Source: an uncultured Bacteroidales bacterium
GTDB lineage: Bacteria > Bacteroidota > Bacteroidia > Bacteroidales > UBA932
Length of the DNA: 64,000 bases
NCBI GenBank assembly: GCA_944322585.1
Contig: CALUPB010000006.1
Span: 62,001 to 126,000, forward strand
Direction: 5' to 3'
In this document: piece after piece, positions 25,568 through 34,926 of the stretch
How the letters are laid out: each line of letters opens with the position of its first letter
Position numbering within the stretch: the first letter of the stretch is position 1
Translations under genes and position numbers: made by a program
Notes under the pieces: generated by a model
Told to the model about the DNA's origin: nothing
The model's database searches: none
What the model saw: only the letters and a program-made list of their open reading frames with translations

Positions 25568-27742
25568 CTACATGAACAGCAACTCCCGGTATTTCGGCAG
25601 CGGCCACATCTCGTCATCCACAAGCATTTCGAGGTTGTCGGCGCTGAGCCTTACCCTGTCCATGCATGACTTCACTTCCCGTGAATAGACCTTTGCCCTT
25701 TCGGCGATATCGGCTATCCTGTTGGCCTTCTTCCTGGCCTCTACAAGAGCCTCCACGTCACGGGTGATACTGTTGATGAGCGATGATATTTTCTTGAGTG
25801 TAGAGAACTCGGACTGGCAGAGTTCCTTGTATTCTTCGCCGAAAATCTCCTTTACGCCCTTCACGTTCTCGATAAGGATATTCTGGTATTTTACGGCAGC
25901 AGGGAGCACATGGTTGAGACAGATGTCCCCGATGACCCGGGCCTCTATCTGAAGTTTCTTGACATACGTCTCATTAAGCACTTCATACCTTGCCTCCACT
26001 TCCTCCCTGTTCAGGACCCCTGTTCCGGAGAACAGACCGAGGGTCTTTTCCTCATGGTAGACGTCATATGCATCCGGCACATTCAGGACGGCCCTCAATC
26101 CCCTTCTGCGGGATTCCTCTTCCCATTCCTTGCTGTATCCGTTGCCCTCGAACATTATGTCCTTTGATTCCACTGTGAACTGGCGTATCACATCCATGAT
26201 CGCCTTGGACTTCTCCACCCCCTTGTCGGTCAGGGCATCCACTTCACTGCGGAAACGGCGAAGGCTCTCTGCAACCGCACAGTTCAGGATATAGATGGCG
26301 GAAGCCACATTGATGGATGAACCGACTGCGCGGAACTCGAACCTGTTGCCGGTGAATGCAAACGGCGAAGTCCTGTTACGGTCCGTATTGTCCGGGAATA
26401 TTTCGGGTATGGAATTCACTATCTTGATGGATTCCAGTCCGGCTTCCTCCACCGGAAGATCCTGCATGTTCTCTATAGCCTTGAAGATATTCGAAAGGGT
26501 CGAGCCGGCAAATACAGACATTACTGCAGGCGGAGCCTCGTTGCCTCCGAGCCTGTAGGAATTGCTCAGGTTGGATATTCCGGCCATCAGCAGATAATGG
26601 TGCTGATATACGGCATCAATGACGGCCGAGAAGAAGGAAAGGAACTGGAGATTTTTTGTCGGAGTCTTCCCCGGGGAAAGGAGATTGACCCCTGTATCGG
26701 TACAAATGGACCAGTTGCAGTGCTTTCCGGAACCGTTTACCCCGTCGAAAGGCTTCTCGTGGAAAATCACTTTGAGATGATGCCTCTCCGCCACTTTCTG
26801 CATGAGTATCATCAGCATCATGTTCTGGTCGATGGCGGTCGTGGCGTCACAGAACACCGGAGCGCACTCGAACTGGTTAGGGGCCACTTCGTTGTGCCGC
26901 GTCTGGAGCTGGATGCCGAGCTTGTACGCCTCGGTTTCGAAATCTTTCATGAACGCGCTGACCCTCAGCGGTATCGCTCCGAAATAATGGTCTTCGAGCT
27001 GCTGATCCTTGGCTGATGTATGTCCGATTACTGTCCTGTTGCACAGCACAAGGTCAGGACGTGCATTGAAAAGAGCTTCATCCACAAGGAAATACTCCTG
27101 CTCGATACCGAGATTGACCTTCACCGACTTCACGTTTCCGTCGAAAAGATTCGCTACTGCAGTCGCCGCCTCGCTCAGAGCCTGCATCGATTTCAGATTC
27201 GGCACCTTCGTATCCAGTGCCTCTCCAGTGTACGACACGAACACTGAAGGTATACAGAGGGTTCCGTCAAGGATGAACACCGGGGATGACGGATCCCATG
27301 CGGAATAACCGCGTGCCTCGAATGTGTTCCTGAGGCCTCCGTTAGGGAAACTCGAAGCATCAGGCTCCTGCTGGACGAGGGCGCTGCCGTTGAACTTCTC
27401 GAATGCCCTGCCGTTCTTAACGGACACGAATGCTTCATGCTTTTCCGCTGTCGAATCGGTAAGAGGCTGGAAGAGATGCGTGTAGTGAGTGGCTCCCATC
27501 TCCATTGCCCAGGCTTTCATGCCCGAAGCAATCTCATTGGCGACACTCCTGTCAAGTTGCGCTCCGTACTTCACGGCAGACAACACCGCTTCATAAGCCT
27601 GCTGGGACACATATCCCCTCATTTTTTCAAGGTCAAGGACATTCTGCCCGAAAAATGCGGATACAGGCCCCTTCTCGACGAAGAAACGCCCAGGCTTGTG
27701 AGTCGCTGCCTCATTCAAAGCCATTTGTCTAAATGTTGCCAT
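25568..27742 (-). CDS. glnN: Glutamine synthetase type III
   Basis: 724 residues, the length of the GSIII class found in Bacteroidota and some cyanobacteria. It makes glutamine from glutamate, ammonia and ATP. GSIII-specific blocks include THYTHLFQPLTDSTAEKHE near 83, NLGIEQEYFLVD near 203, TRHNEVAPNQFECAPVF near 288 and GSGKHCNWS near 345. The C-terminal third is helical (about 560-724). First gene of the operon glnN-lipoprotein-exonuclease-RlmI-like. Confidence 0.95.
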   Translation of the reverse strand: MATFRQMALNEAATHKPGRFFVEKGPVSAFFGQNVLDLEKMRGYVSQQAYEAVLSAVKYGAQLDRSVANEIASGMKAWAMEMGATHYTHLFQPLTDSTAEKHEAFVSVKNGRAFEKFNGSALVQQEPDASSFPNGGLRNTFEARGYSAWDPSSPVFILDGTLCIPSVFVSYTGEALDTKVPNLKSMQALSEAATAVANLFDGNVKSVKVNLGIEQEYFLVDEALFNARPDLVLCNRTVIGHTSAKDQQLEDHYFGAIPLRVSAFMKDFETEAYKLGIQLQTRHNEVAPNQFECAPVFCDATTAIDQNMMLMILMQKVAERHHLKVIFHEKPFDGVNGSGKHCNWSICTDTGVNLLSPGKTPTKNLQFLSFFSAVIDAVYQHHYLLMAGISNLSNSYRLGGNEAPPAVMSVFAGSTLSNIFKAIENMQDLPVEEAGLESIKIVNSIPEIFPDNTDRNRTSPFAFTGNRFEFRAVGSSINVASAIYILNCAVAESLRRFRSEVDALTDKGVEKSKAIMDVIRQFTVESKDIMFEGNGYSKEWEEESRRRGLRAVLNVPDAYDVYHEEKTLGLFSGTGVLNREEVEARYEVLNETYVKKLQIEARVIGDICLNHVLPAAVKYQNILIENVKGVKEIFGEEYKELCQSEFSTLKKISSLINSITRDVEALVEARKKANRIADIAERAKVYSREVKSCMDRVRLSADNLEMLVDDEMWPLPKYRELLFM

Positions 27743-27774
27743 AAAATAAAAATTAGATTTGTCAAGAACGTCCG

Positions 27775-27782
27775 CAAAGGTA
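27775..27782 (-). promoter_or_regulatory. -7 box for glnN
   Basis: TACCTTTG on the minus strand, 32 nt before the glnN start and 12 nt from the divergent box of the aminotransferase gene. Confidence 0.6.
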
Positions 27783-27794
27783 AAAAAATTATAG

Positions 27795-27802
27795 TATCTT
27801 TG
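27795..27802 (+). promoter_or_regulatory. -7 box for the aminotransferase gene
   Basis: TATCTTTG, 42 nt before the ATG at 27845. Confidence 0.6.
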
Positions 27803-27844
27803 TGTCCGATATGCTAAAATTAATGTAAATAAAAGGACTTGACA

Positions 27845-29047
27845 ATGGCAAACATCTCTCTAAAAGCACAGCAGATGCCCGCTTCAGCCATCAGGAAACT
27901 GGTTCCTCTCTCTGACGCGGCAAAGAAACAGGGAACAAAGGTCTACCATCTCAATATGGGACAGCCTGACATCAAATCTCCCGAATGTGCCCTCAAGGCA
28001 GTGAGAGAAAACAGATTGACGCATGTATCCTATTCCAACTCGGCAGGACTGGAAGAACTGCGCAGAGGACTCATCGAAAAATATTACAGTAAAATAGGAA
28101 TAGACATCGAACTCCCGGAAATCATTGTCACGATTGCCGGAAGCGAAAGTGTCAATCTCGCCCTGCAGATAGCCTGCGATGCCGGAGACGAAGTGATTGT
28201 CCTGGAGCCGTTCTACACCAACTATAACACGTTTGCTTTCATGAACGGCCTTACCCTCAAGGCTATACCGACCGACATCAGGACCGGGTTCCAGGTGCCG
28301 CCGATCGAAGAGTTCGAAAAAGCCATCACACCGAAGACAAAGGCCATTCTGATCTGCAATCCGGGCAATCCGACAGGTACCCTTTACTCGAAGGAAAGCA
28401 TGCTTGCCATCGGAGAAGTGGCGAGACGGCATGACCTTTTCCTCATTTCCGATGAGGTATACCGGGAATTCTGCTATACCGACGAACCGCATTTCTCAGC
28501 GATGCATATCCCTGATCTGGAGCAGAATGTCATTCTTGTGGATTCCGTGTCCAAAAGGTACAACCTCTGCGGAGCCCGCGTCGGCTGCATAGTGTCCCAC
28601 AACAGGGAAGTGATGGCCGCAGCCCTGAAATATGCCCAGGCAAGGCTCTGCCCTCCTGTCCTCGGACAGATAGCGGCGATAGGCGCCCTCGACACTCCGG
28701 ATGACTATATCCAGGCTGTCAGGAAGGAATATATAAAGAGAAGAAACTATATGATAGAGACACTCAACAGGATGGAGGGCGTATACTCCCCTATGCCGAT
28801 GGGTGCCTTCTACACGGTTGCCAGGCTTCCGGTGGACAGTACGGAGGACTTTGCAAGATGGATGCTCGAGACATTCAGGCTCGACAATTCCACTACGATG
28901 GTCACTCCGGCAGCGTCATTCTACAAGACGCCGGGAAAAGGAGCCGACCATGCACGTCTGGCATATGTACTGGAAATTCCGGAACTGGAAAAGGCTCTTC
29001 ACGTACTTGAAGAGGGCCTCAAGGCATATCCGGGCAGAAAGCTCTGA
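27845..29047 (+). CDS. Class I/II PLP-dependent aminotransferase (aspartate aminotransferase-like)
   Basis: 400 residues. Fold type I aminotransferase: LNMGQPDIKSP near 36, ICNPGNPTGTLYS near 170, ISDEVYREFCY near 200 and the PLP lysine in DSVSKRYNLCGARVG near 236. Probably uses aspartate or another amino acid with 2-oxoglutarate; exact specificity cannot be read. Divergent from glnN, sharing a 96-nt intergenic region, so the two nitrogen genes may be co-regulated. The ATG at 27845 is preferred over an in-frame TTG at 27839. Confidence 0.9.
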   Translation: MANISLKAQQMPASAIRKLVPLSDAAKKQGTKVYHLNMGQPDIKSPECALKAVRENRLTHVSYSNSAGLEELRRGLIEKYYSKIGIDIELPEIIVTIAGSESVNLALQIACDAGDEVIVLEPFYTNYNTFAFMNGLTLKAIPTDIRTGFQVPPIEEFEKAITPKTKAILICNPGNPTGTLYSKESMLAIGEVARRHDLFLISDEVYREFCYTDEPHFSAMHIPDLEQNVILVDSVSKRYNLCGARVGCIVSHNREVMAAALKYAQARLCPPVLGQIAAIGALDTPDDYIQAVRKEYIKRRNYMIETLNRMEGVYSPMPMGAFYTVARLPVDSTEDFARWMLETFRLDNSTTMVTPAASFYKTPGKGADHARLAYVLEIPELEKALHVLEEGLKAYPGRKL

Positions 29048-29102
29048 TCTTCTGAATGATACCCGCTGCTGCGAGGGACACTGCCGTAGGGAGGGAAACC
29101 TG

Positions 29103-30221
29103 TCAGCGGGATTTAAGGGTGATCAGGGTTATTTCCGGAGGTACGCCGATGCGGGCTGGAAACCCGGTCTCGCCGAGTCCGGTATTCACATAAAGATACT
29201 GTGTCCCCGACACACTTTCATAAGGGTACTCTTTACGGAGTGCCTCTGTGCTTCTGTCCGCTTCGGTACGCGGTACGGCCCCTGATACGGATCTTTCATA
29301 AAGACCGCTGTACTCTTTGTAAAGGAACGATATGGGGGACCATCCGAACAAGGCCAGCTGCATGGCATGCGTGTGACCGGAAAGCATCAGATCTATGTCA
29401 TCGCGGTACACCACCTCTGTCCTCCAGTGCGACGGGTCATGGCTCATCAGGACCGTAAAACTGTCACCTGCACCTTCCAAGGCCCGGTCCAGGTCTCCGT
29501 CCGAAATAAAATGGGAAGAAGCGGAGATATTCCTGACACCTGCAATATAGAGAGTGTCCCGCCCGTCATCCGCTCCAGCCTGACCATGCACCTGCGTACC
29601 GGTATCGTCGGGGCTTTCTCTGACTATGGCCGTATTACAGTCAAGGAGCACCTTCCATCCCATGCTCTCCTCTTTTGCAATCAGGCTGTCGACTGCCCTG
29701 ACCCGTCCGGCCTCATCGGAATATCCTGCATAGGTGCAGTAGTCATGGTTCCCGAGGACAGCATAGATCCCGTCGGGAGCCTCGAGTCCGGACAGGACCT
29801 TCATGAGTCTTTCATTGAGTTCATCCGGACTGAAGGTAATCATGTCACCGGTAAAGAGGATGACATCGGGAGCAAGTCCGTTTACTTTCTCCACCGCCCT
29901 TTCCAAAGAGCCTGCCCTTTTACGGAACGAACTGAGATGGATATCCGAAAGCTGGACTATCCTGTAGCCGTCGAATGCTTCAGGAATTCTTTCGCTGACA
30001 ATATACGTTTCCTTGACTTCGTATATGTTACGTTCAATGATAAATCCATACGCAAACAGAAAAGGAGGGAGCAGCAGCGTCCACATCCCCCGACGGAAGA
30101 ATTTTCTGAACGGCACCCTGAACAGGGCCGCCGCACCTCCGGCAACAGCTACCAGAAAAACGAGCACAGCCTCCGCAAAAAGCAGAAGCATTACAGTTAT
30201 GAATATTATTGTCATAAACAA
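29103..30221 (-). CDS. Membrane-anchored metallophosphoesterase (YkuE/YaeI-like)
   Basis: 372 residues with hydrophobic segments at about 4-34 and 46-62, then a calcineurin-like phosphoesterase domain. Metal ligands are in VQLSDIHLSS near 89, FTGDMI near 123, LGNHDYC near 156, LMSHDP near 257 and LSGHTHAMQL near 282. An insert at about 205-225 is Asp/Gly-rich. Homologues act on lipid A precursors (LpxG/LpxH-like) or other phosphodiesters; the substrate here is unknown. Last gene of the surface-protein operon, 18 nt after it. Confidence 0.87.
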   Translation of the reverse strand: MFMTIIFITVMLLLFAEAVLVFLVAVAGGAAALFRVPFRKFFRRGMWTLLLPPFLFAYGFIIERNIYEVKETYIVSERIPEAFDGYRIVQLSDIHLSSFRKRAGSLERAVEKVNGLAPDVILFTGDMITFSPDELNERLMKVLSGLEAPDGIYAVLGNHDYCTYAGYSDEAGRVRAVDSLIAKEESMGWKVLLDCNTAIVRESPDDTGTQVHGQAGADDGRDTLYIAGVRNISASSHFISDGDLDRALEGAGDSFTVLMSHDPSHWRTEVVYRDDIDLMLSGHTHAMQLALFGWSPISFLYKEYSGLYERSVSGAVPRTEADRSTEALRKEYPYESVSGTQYLYVNTGLGETGFPARIGVPPEITLITLKSR

Positions 30222-30239
30222 TCGGAAACCGCGGCGAAT

Positions 30240-32555
30240 TTAATAAATATATTCGACATCGGATTTCCTGAAACGGAGGATTCTCGTATCCTTCGGGCCT
30301 GCTCCGTTCTTAGTCATGTACAGTCCCGCCATGGAACCGCCCATATACCAGCCTTCCCCCGCCGGAGAATATACCCCGAACAGCATATTGTTGTGATGTC
30401 CGTAGTGTCCGATACCCTCTGACGTATTCCACTGTGTACCCGGTCCATACCATACGACAGGCTCGTTTCCGGGAAAATCGGGGGATGACATTGCAATATA
30501 GATAAGGTCATCGATGACAAGGTTGCCTACTTCCACCCCGTTCTTCCGCTTCTGTACCCTGTCCAGCTTCGTATGACCTTCCCATGGTGTCTTCAATGTA
30601 TGCGACCCGTTCCACATCATCCATATATAGTCGGTAGCATCGAATATACGGTTGAATTCTTCCATGGACGGAAGTTCGTACCCGTCCGGAGAGAGGGCAT
30701 CGGCAGCAAGCATGTTGATATGGACTGAATTGTCCGGATTGAAGGCATCCATCACTGGTACGCCGTCAGATTCCACGACTCTCATCCCTTTTCCGCTGTC
30801 TCCCTGGTATGCCCATCCCCACAGACCGGCATACTCCTCCGGAGAACAGTCCGTAAGATATTCGAAAAGTGTCTTTCCGGCTGCGGCCGCCGGATCTTCG
30901 GACGAAAGTATCTGGTCTTCGAACGAGCGGGAATTTCCCATCGCATTGTATTTGCACCACCATACGCCATGAAGGTTCACGACCGGCAGCCCGTAATTGC
31001 GTCTCGCCACTGTATATTCTTCTCTATCAGAACCGTCCGTATTCCTGATAACTATCGTGGCAGACTGTTTCCTGCCGTCCGCAGACGGGTCATTCGGTCT
31101 CCAGCCGCCAGTCACCCTGAATGACCTGCTGCCGTCCGCCAGAGGGCTGACCCTGATCCATGGGTCTTCAGCGTCAGGAAATTCCGCAAATATCTCCTTA
31201 CCCTCCGGAAGCGTAAACACCCCGAGTTCATTGTCTACATATTTTCCGAAATCATGAGTGTAGCTGTCGGAACTGAAATCCATTCCGCCTTCAATGGAGG
31301 TCGGGTTCGGAGAAAGCCTGACGGCGATCCTGTCTTCAGGGTATATGTGCTGCAGTCCCTTCCTGCGGAACTGCAGCACCGTCTCCTCTCCCGGCACACC
31401 GGGAGCATACAGGCCTTTCGTAATCCTGAATATATTGTCATAATGCGGATTTCCATCAGAGTCGCCTGCATGTTCGACACTGAACATGTGTCCTTCCACC
31501 GGAAGCAGCTCCAGTTCGTCAGGACTGTCAATTGCAAGTACGAACTCTGTATGCAGATGCGGAAGCAGAAGGGTCCCGTCCTCGCTGACCGATACATTGT
31601 CCGGGAGCAGCGACCTGCCTGTATCTACAGACAGTCTGCTGTCCAGTCCCGGAACCATGTCGAAATCCCCTCCCGGCTGCCATTCCTCAAACGATATCTC
31701 AAGGGAAACATCTATGACATCCTTACGTACAGTAATAGTATAGATAGTATTCCGTTCTATATTATCATCCAATGTCTTGGCAAGAGTTACAGGACGTCCG
31801 TCAATTACAGCTTCCACAGTGATTTCCAGTCCGTCGGCATCCTGCTCGTAGACATAGAGCACGCCCGGGATATCCGTTTCCGCCGGCACATCGAAATCGA
31901 CTGTGACATCCTCTCTGGAAACATCCGCGGGCGAATTCTCTTCCGGGACAGGGAAAAGGAATGCCGAACCGGCCGAATTCTTCAGTGTGATGCTGTTCAC
32001 CGAAGCGTCTCCCGCTGTCCTGATCTGCAGATCGAACCTTGCCACACCCCGCGTAAGCGTTACCGGATGGACATTGGCCCTGTCATCCAGAACGACCTTG
32101 CCGGTATAGAAATGTGCAGGCGTTCCTGTTCCGGAACCGACCGTATGTCTCAACCATTCATCCTCTGAAATGTTCCCTGACTGGAGAGCCCCGAGATCCA
32201 CAAGCCCCGAGGTGTTCGCAAGAAGATACAGATTGCCCGAATGCCTGTCAATCTGTATGTCGAATGAACTTCCGGACCCGGAAATATCGTCGTATATCCT
32301 TGTCATTCTTCCTCCCTCGAAAATACATGCCTGAAGGCTTCTGACAGAAGTTTCGCCTTCAAGAATCTGTCCGTCCCCGGAATATCCGGCAATCCGTGCC
32401 CGTACTACAGTTGTCTGGGAATCCGGCACCGGCACCTTTACCTCTTCCTTGGAGCAGGATACCGCCAATGTCCCCGCAAAGAAAACCGCAGCGACGGCAT
32501 ACAGCAGGGCTGTTCCGGAATGTCGTGATGTCTTTGTCGTAATTCTCATAATCAA
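30240..32555 (-). CDS. Fimbrillin-like lipoprotein with FISUMP-like C-terminal module (paralogue 1)
   Basis: 771 residues with a lipoprotein signal (AVFFAGTLAVSC). The N-terminal half reads as tandem beta-sandwich modules of the Mfa2/FimB type: NLYLLANTSG near 109, a long strand-rich region, and ERNTIYTITVRKD near 270. The C-terminal 260 residues hold a module like the FISUMP/DUF4906-type tip domains (GVWWCKYNAMGN, DGYELPSMEEFNRIF, ILRFRKSDVEYIY). It is a clear paralogue of the preceding gene, sharing GWRPNDP.ADGR and YGLPVV blocks. Likely a surface-exposed adhesin or fimbrial tip protein; ligand unknown. Confidence 0.78.
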   Translation of the reverse strand: MIMRITTKTSRHSGTALLYAVAAVFFAGTLAVSCSKEEVKVPVPDSQTTVVRARIAGYSGDGQILEGETSVRSLQACIFEGGRMTRIYDDISGSGSSFDIQIDRHSGNLYLLANTSGLVDLGALQSGNISEDEWLRHTVGSGTGTPAHFYTGKVVLDDRANVHPVTLTRGVARFDLQIRTAGDASVNSITLKNSAGSAFLFPVPEENSPADVSREDVTVDFDVPAETDIPGVLYVYEQDADGLEITVEAVIDGRPVTLAKTLDDNIERNTIYTITVRKDVIDVSLEISFEEWQPGGDFDMVPGLDSRLSVDTGRSLLPDNVSVSEDGTLLLPHLHTEFVLAIDSPDELELLPVEGHMFSVEHAGDSDGNPHYDNIFRITKGLYAPGVPGEETVLQFRRKGLQHIYPEDRIAVRLSPNPTSIEGGMDFSSDSYTHDFGKYVDNELGVFTLPEGKEIFAEFPDAEDPWIRVSPLADGSRSFRVTGGWRPNDPSADGRKQSATIVIRNTDGSDREEYTVARRNYGLPVVNLHGVWWCKYNAMGNSRSFEDQILSSEDPAAAAGKTLFEYLTDCSPEEYAGLWGWAYQGDSGKGMRVVESDGVPVMDAFNPDNSVHINMLAADALSPDGYELPSMEEFNRIFDATDYIWMMWNGSHTLKTPWEGHTKLDRVQKRKNGVEVGNLVIDDLIYIAMSSPDFPGNEPVVWYGPGTQWNTSEGIGHYGHHNNMLFGVYSPAGEGWYMGGSMAGLYMTKNGAGPKDTRILRFRKSDVEYIY

Positions 32556-32612
32556 ATACTTTAGATGTTAAACATTAATTTTTTATACGATAATTTATTA
32601 CATAAATGATTT

Positions 32613-34880
32613 TTATTCATAAATATACTCCACAGGTGTCTTTGTGCATCTGATGGTTCTTGTCTTGGTGGCGTTATGCGCCGCATATTTCAGCCAGTTC
32701 TGCCCCGGACGGGAGTCTTTCGAATATCCCTCCATATTCCATGTCATGATGCCTTCTCCGGTACCGGCAAAAAGCTGGTTCATTACCGCTATATTCCCGG
32801 CTGAAGTGTTCCACTGATGTCCAAGACCGTACAGGACCCAATGGTTTCCGTCATGTTCGAAATCATAGAATGCCACCGTACCGTAATGCTGCCCCAGAAA
32901 TGCCACTTCCCTTTCCGCAATCCGGACGGTCACAGTCTCTCCGTCCCTGTTGGTATACGACCTCGTTCCCTCCCCTCCGAGATTGTAGTCATCGTTCGGC
33001 ACCAGGAATGCGAAATCGCTGTAGTCCGGTATCCGGTATCCGTCGGGAGCCATTGCCCCGGGATCCATCTGCCCGAAATTCTGCGGATATGTCACCATAC
33101 CCTCATGATAAAAGGCGGAACCGTCGTGCATGAGAGGCAGTCCGTCAGGATTCCCTCCCTGATACTGATTGCCCATCAGTTCAAGAAGCGTATCTTCAGC
33201 AAGCCCCAGCATATAGTCAGCCTGGCCATCATGACGGACCGGATCATTCCCCATGGTAATCTGGTCGCTGAATTCCTTTACATTGCCTCTCAGGTTATAC
33301 CGGGTCCACCATGTATTGCCGATCCTGACCACAGGAAGCCCCCAGTTCACCCTCCTTACAGTATAGGATTCCCGGCCTGTGCCATCTCCATAAACGATTA
33401 CCAGTCTTCCCTCCTGCACCCTGCCGTCAGCTTCCGGATCGTTCGGTTTCCACCCTGCAAGCAGTCTGAACACCTTCCGTTTTCCTGCACCGACGGCTTC
33501 GGACTGCACGGAATCCTCATCAAGTTTCATCCAGTGAGACCCGCCGTCATCAAACTCAAGCGTCACTTCCACGTTTTCAGGGACAGTCAATGTTCCGATC
33601 TGTCCGTCTATATATCTTCCGAAATCACATATACCATTCTCATCCAGGACAAGCATACCGTCAAACCGCACCGGATTGGCCTCGAACACCAGGACAACCC
33701 TTCCGGAATACACGTTTCCGTCATGGACATCGAGATGAATCCTCTCATCCCTGGTGCCTGGCATTCTGAGCGATGCGGACACATCGACCGCAGCGACCCG
33801 TTCCATGGATGCAGGCACCGCATCACGTATGGAAATCTCCACACCTCCTACCTTTCCGTCCACCGTCACATCCGAGCCAGGAGCTGCCGTCAGCGCAAGA
33901 GAAAAGGATGTACCGAGATGCGTTACATACACTGTATCACGGCCGGCATTCACCCTTACTCCGGAAGGAAGGACAGACGCCTCCGTATCCACCAGACCTC
34001 CCGCAACAGGCACTGTCACGGAAACATCTCCCTCAGTCCAGCTTCCTTCAGTCACGGAAACTGATGCGGATGCCCCGGTTCCCCTGATTCGCAACGTATA
34101 TACTGTATTACGCCTGATTACAGGTGGCAGCGATGCCGCAAGGGTATGCATTCCCTGACCGGAAGAAACAGTCACGACAGCATCCATCGGCTCTCCTGCA
34201 TACTCCGGTACGTAAGTGACAGTTTTTCTTTCATTCTCAAGAGGGACTTCAGACAAATCATCGTAAAAATCTGTCATCAAAGCTCCTGCAATCGGTTTAA
34301 CATCTCCCTGCGGGAATATTCTGCCTCTATCCGGGATTCCGGCAATCCTGATGTCCAGCACCTTTACCCCGCGTTCGGGAGAAACTATATCTATCCTCGC
34401 AGCAGACCTCGTCATCCTGACTTTCAGGGGAGTTCCCGAAAAATCCTGAAGTCCGGTAGAGCCTGTCATGAGAACCGCATCCGAAACCATTTCGTCTGCA
34501 GCAGCGACAGAAGCGAGGAAATCTTCCTCCTGTCCGCCGTTCTGAATTCCGTCCAGGACAGCCTCCACCGAAGAGGCATTTGCAAGTATATACAGCCGTC
34601 CTTCCCTGACCTCCGGGTTGAATACGAACAGACTCCCTTCGGAGGACACCGGCAGCAGCTTCTCCCGGAACTCCCCTTCCGAAAACCGGTATGCAAGCAC
34701 ATCCCTTATCGCGGACCCATCCGCCTGAATGTCACCGCTCCGCATGTCCATCCCGCTGACATTCAGATCGACAGCCACTGTACCGGACATGTGTTCCGGT
34801 AATGTCTCCTTTCCGGGACATCCGGTCAGAAGCACAGCCGAAAAAGCAGCCGCAGCATATTTTAAAACATTCTTCTTCAT
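32613..34880 (-). CDS. Fimbrillin-like lipoprotein with FISUMP-like C-terminal module (paralogue 2)
   Basis: 755 residues with lipobox LLTGC near 17-21. It has the same plan as the neighbouring 771-residue protein: a YRFSEGEF / LYILANASS fimbrillin-type first module, RRNTVYTLRIRG near 265, and GWKPNDPEADGR near 490. The C-terminal module (NTWWTRYNLRGN, DGYRIPDYSDFAF, CTKTPVEYIYE) matches as well. The two differ enough overall to suggest different ligands. Shine-Dalgarno absent, as is usual here. It starts 46 nt after the metzincin gene. Confidence 0.78.
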   Translation of the reverse strand: MKKNVLKYAAAAFSAVLLTGCPGKETLPEHMSGTVAVDLNVSGMDMRSGDIQADGSAIRDVLAYRFSEGEFREKLLPVSSEGSLFVFNPEVREGRLYILANASSVEAVLDGIQNGGQEEDFLASVAAADEMVSDAVLMTGSTGLQDFSGTPLKVRMTRSAARIDIVSPERGVKVLDIRIAGIPDRGRIFPQGDVKPIAGALMTDFYDDLSEVPLENERKTVTYVPEYAGEPMDAVVTVSSGQGMHTLAASLPPVIRRNTVYTLRIRGTGASASVSVTEGSWTEGDVSVTVPVAGGLVDTEASVLPSGVRVNAGRDTVYVTHLGTSFSLALTAAPGSDVTVDGKVGGVEISIRDAVPASMERVAAVDVSASLRMPGTRDERIHLDVHDGNVYSGRVVLVFEANPVRFDGMLVLDENGICDFGRYIDGQIGTLTVPENVEVTLEFDDGGSHWMKLDEDSVQSEAVGAGKRKVFRLLAGWKPNDPEADGRVQEGRLVIVYGDGTGRESYTVRRVNWGLPVVRIGNTWWTRYNLRGNVKEFSDQITMGNDPVRHDGQADYMLGLAEDTLLELMGNQYQGGNPDGLPLMHDGSAFYHEGMVTYPQNFGQMDPGAMAPDGYRIPDYSDFAFLVPNDDYNLGGEGTRSYTNRDGETVTVRIAEREVAFLGQHYGTVAFYDFEHDGNHWVLYGLGHQWNTSAGNIAVMNQLFAGTGEGIMTWNMEGYSKDSRPGQNWLKYAAHNATKTRTIRCTKTPVEYIYE

Positions 34881-34926
34881 ACCATTACAATTTTCATGAA
34901 TTATATGTGACAGCAGTCCATGTCCC

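Noticed and set aside
32817-34064. A 415-codon open frame antisense to the fimbrillin-like lipoprotein gene
   Set aside because: The minus-strand protein has a lipoprotein signal, domains and a paralogue; the antisense frame has no recognisable sequence.
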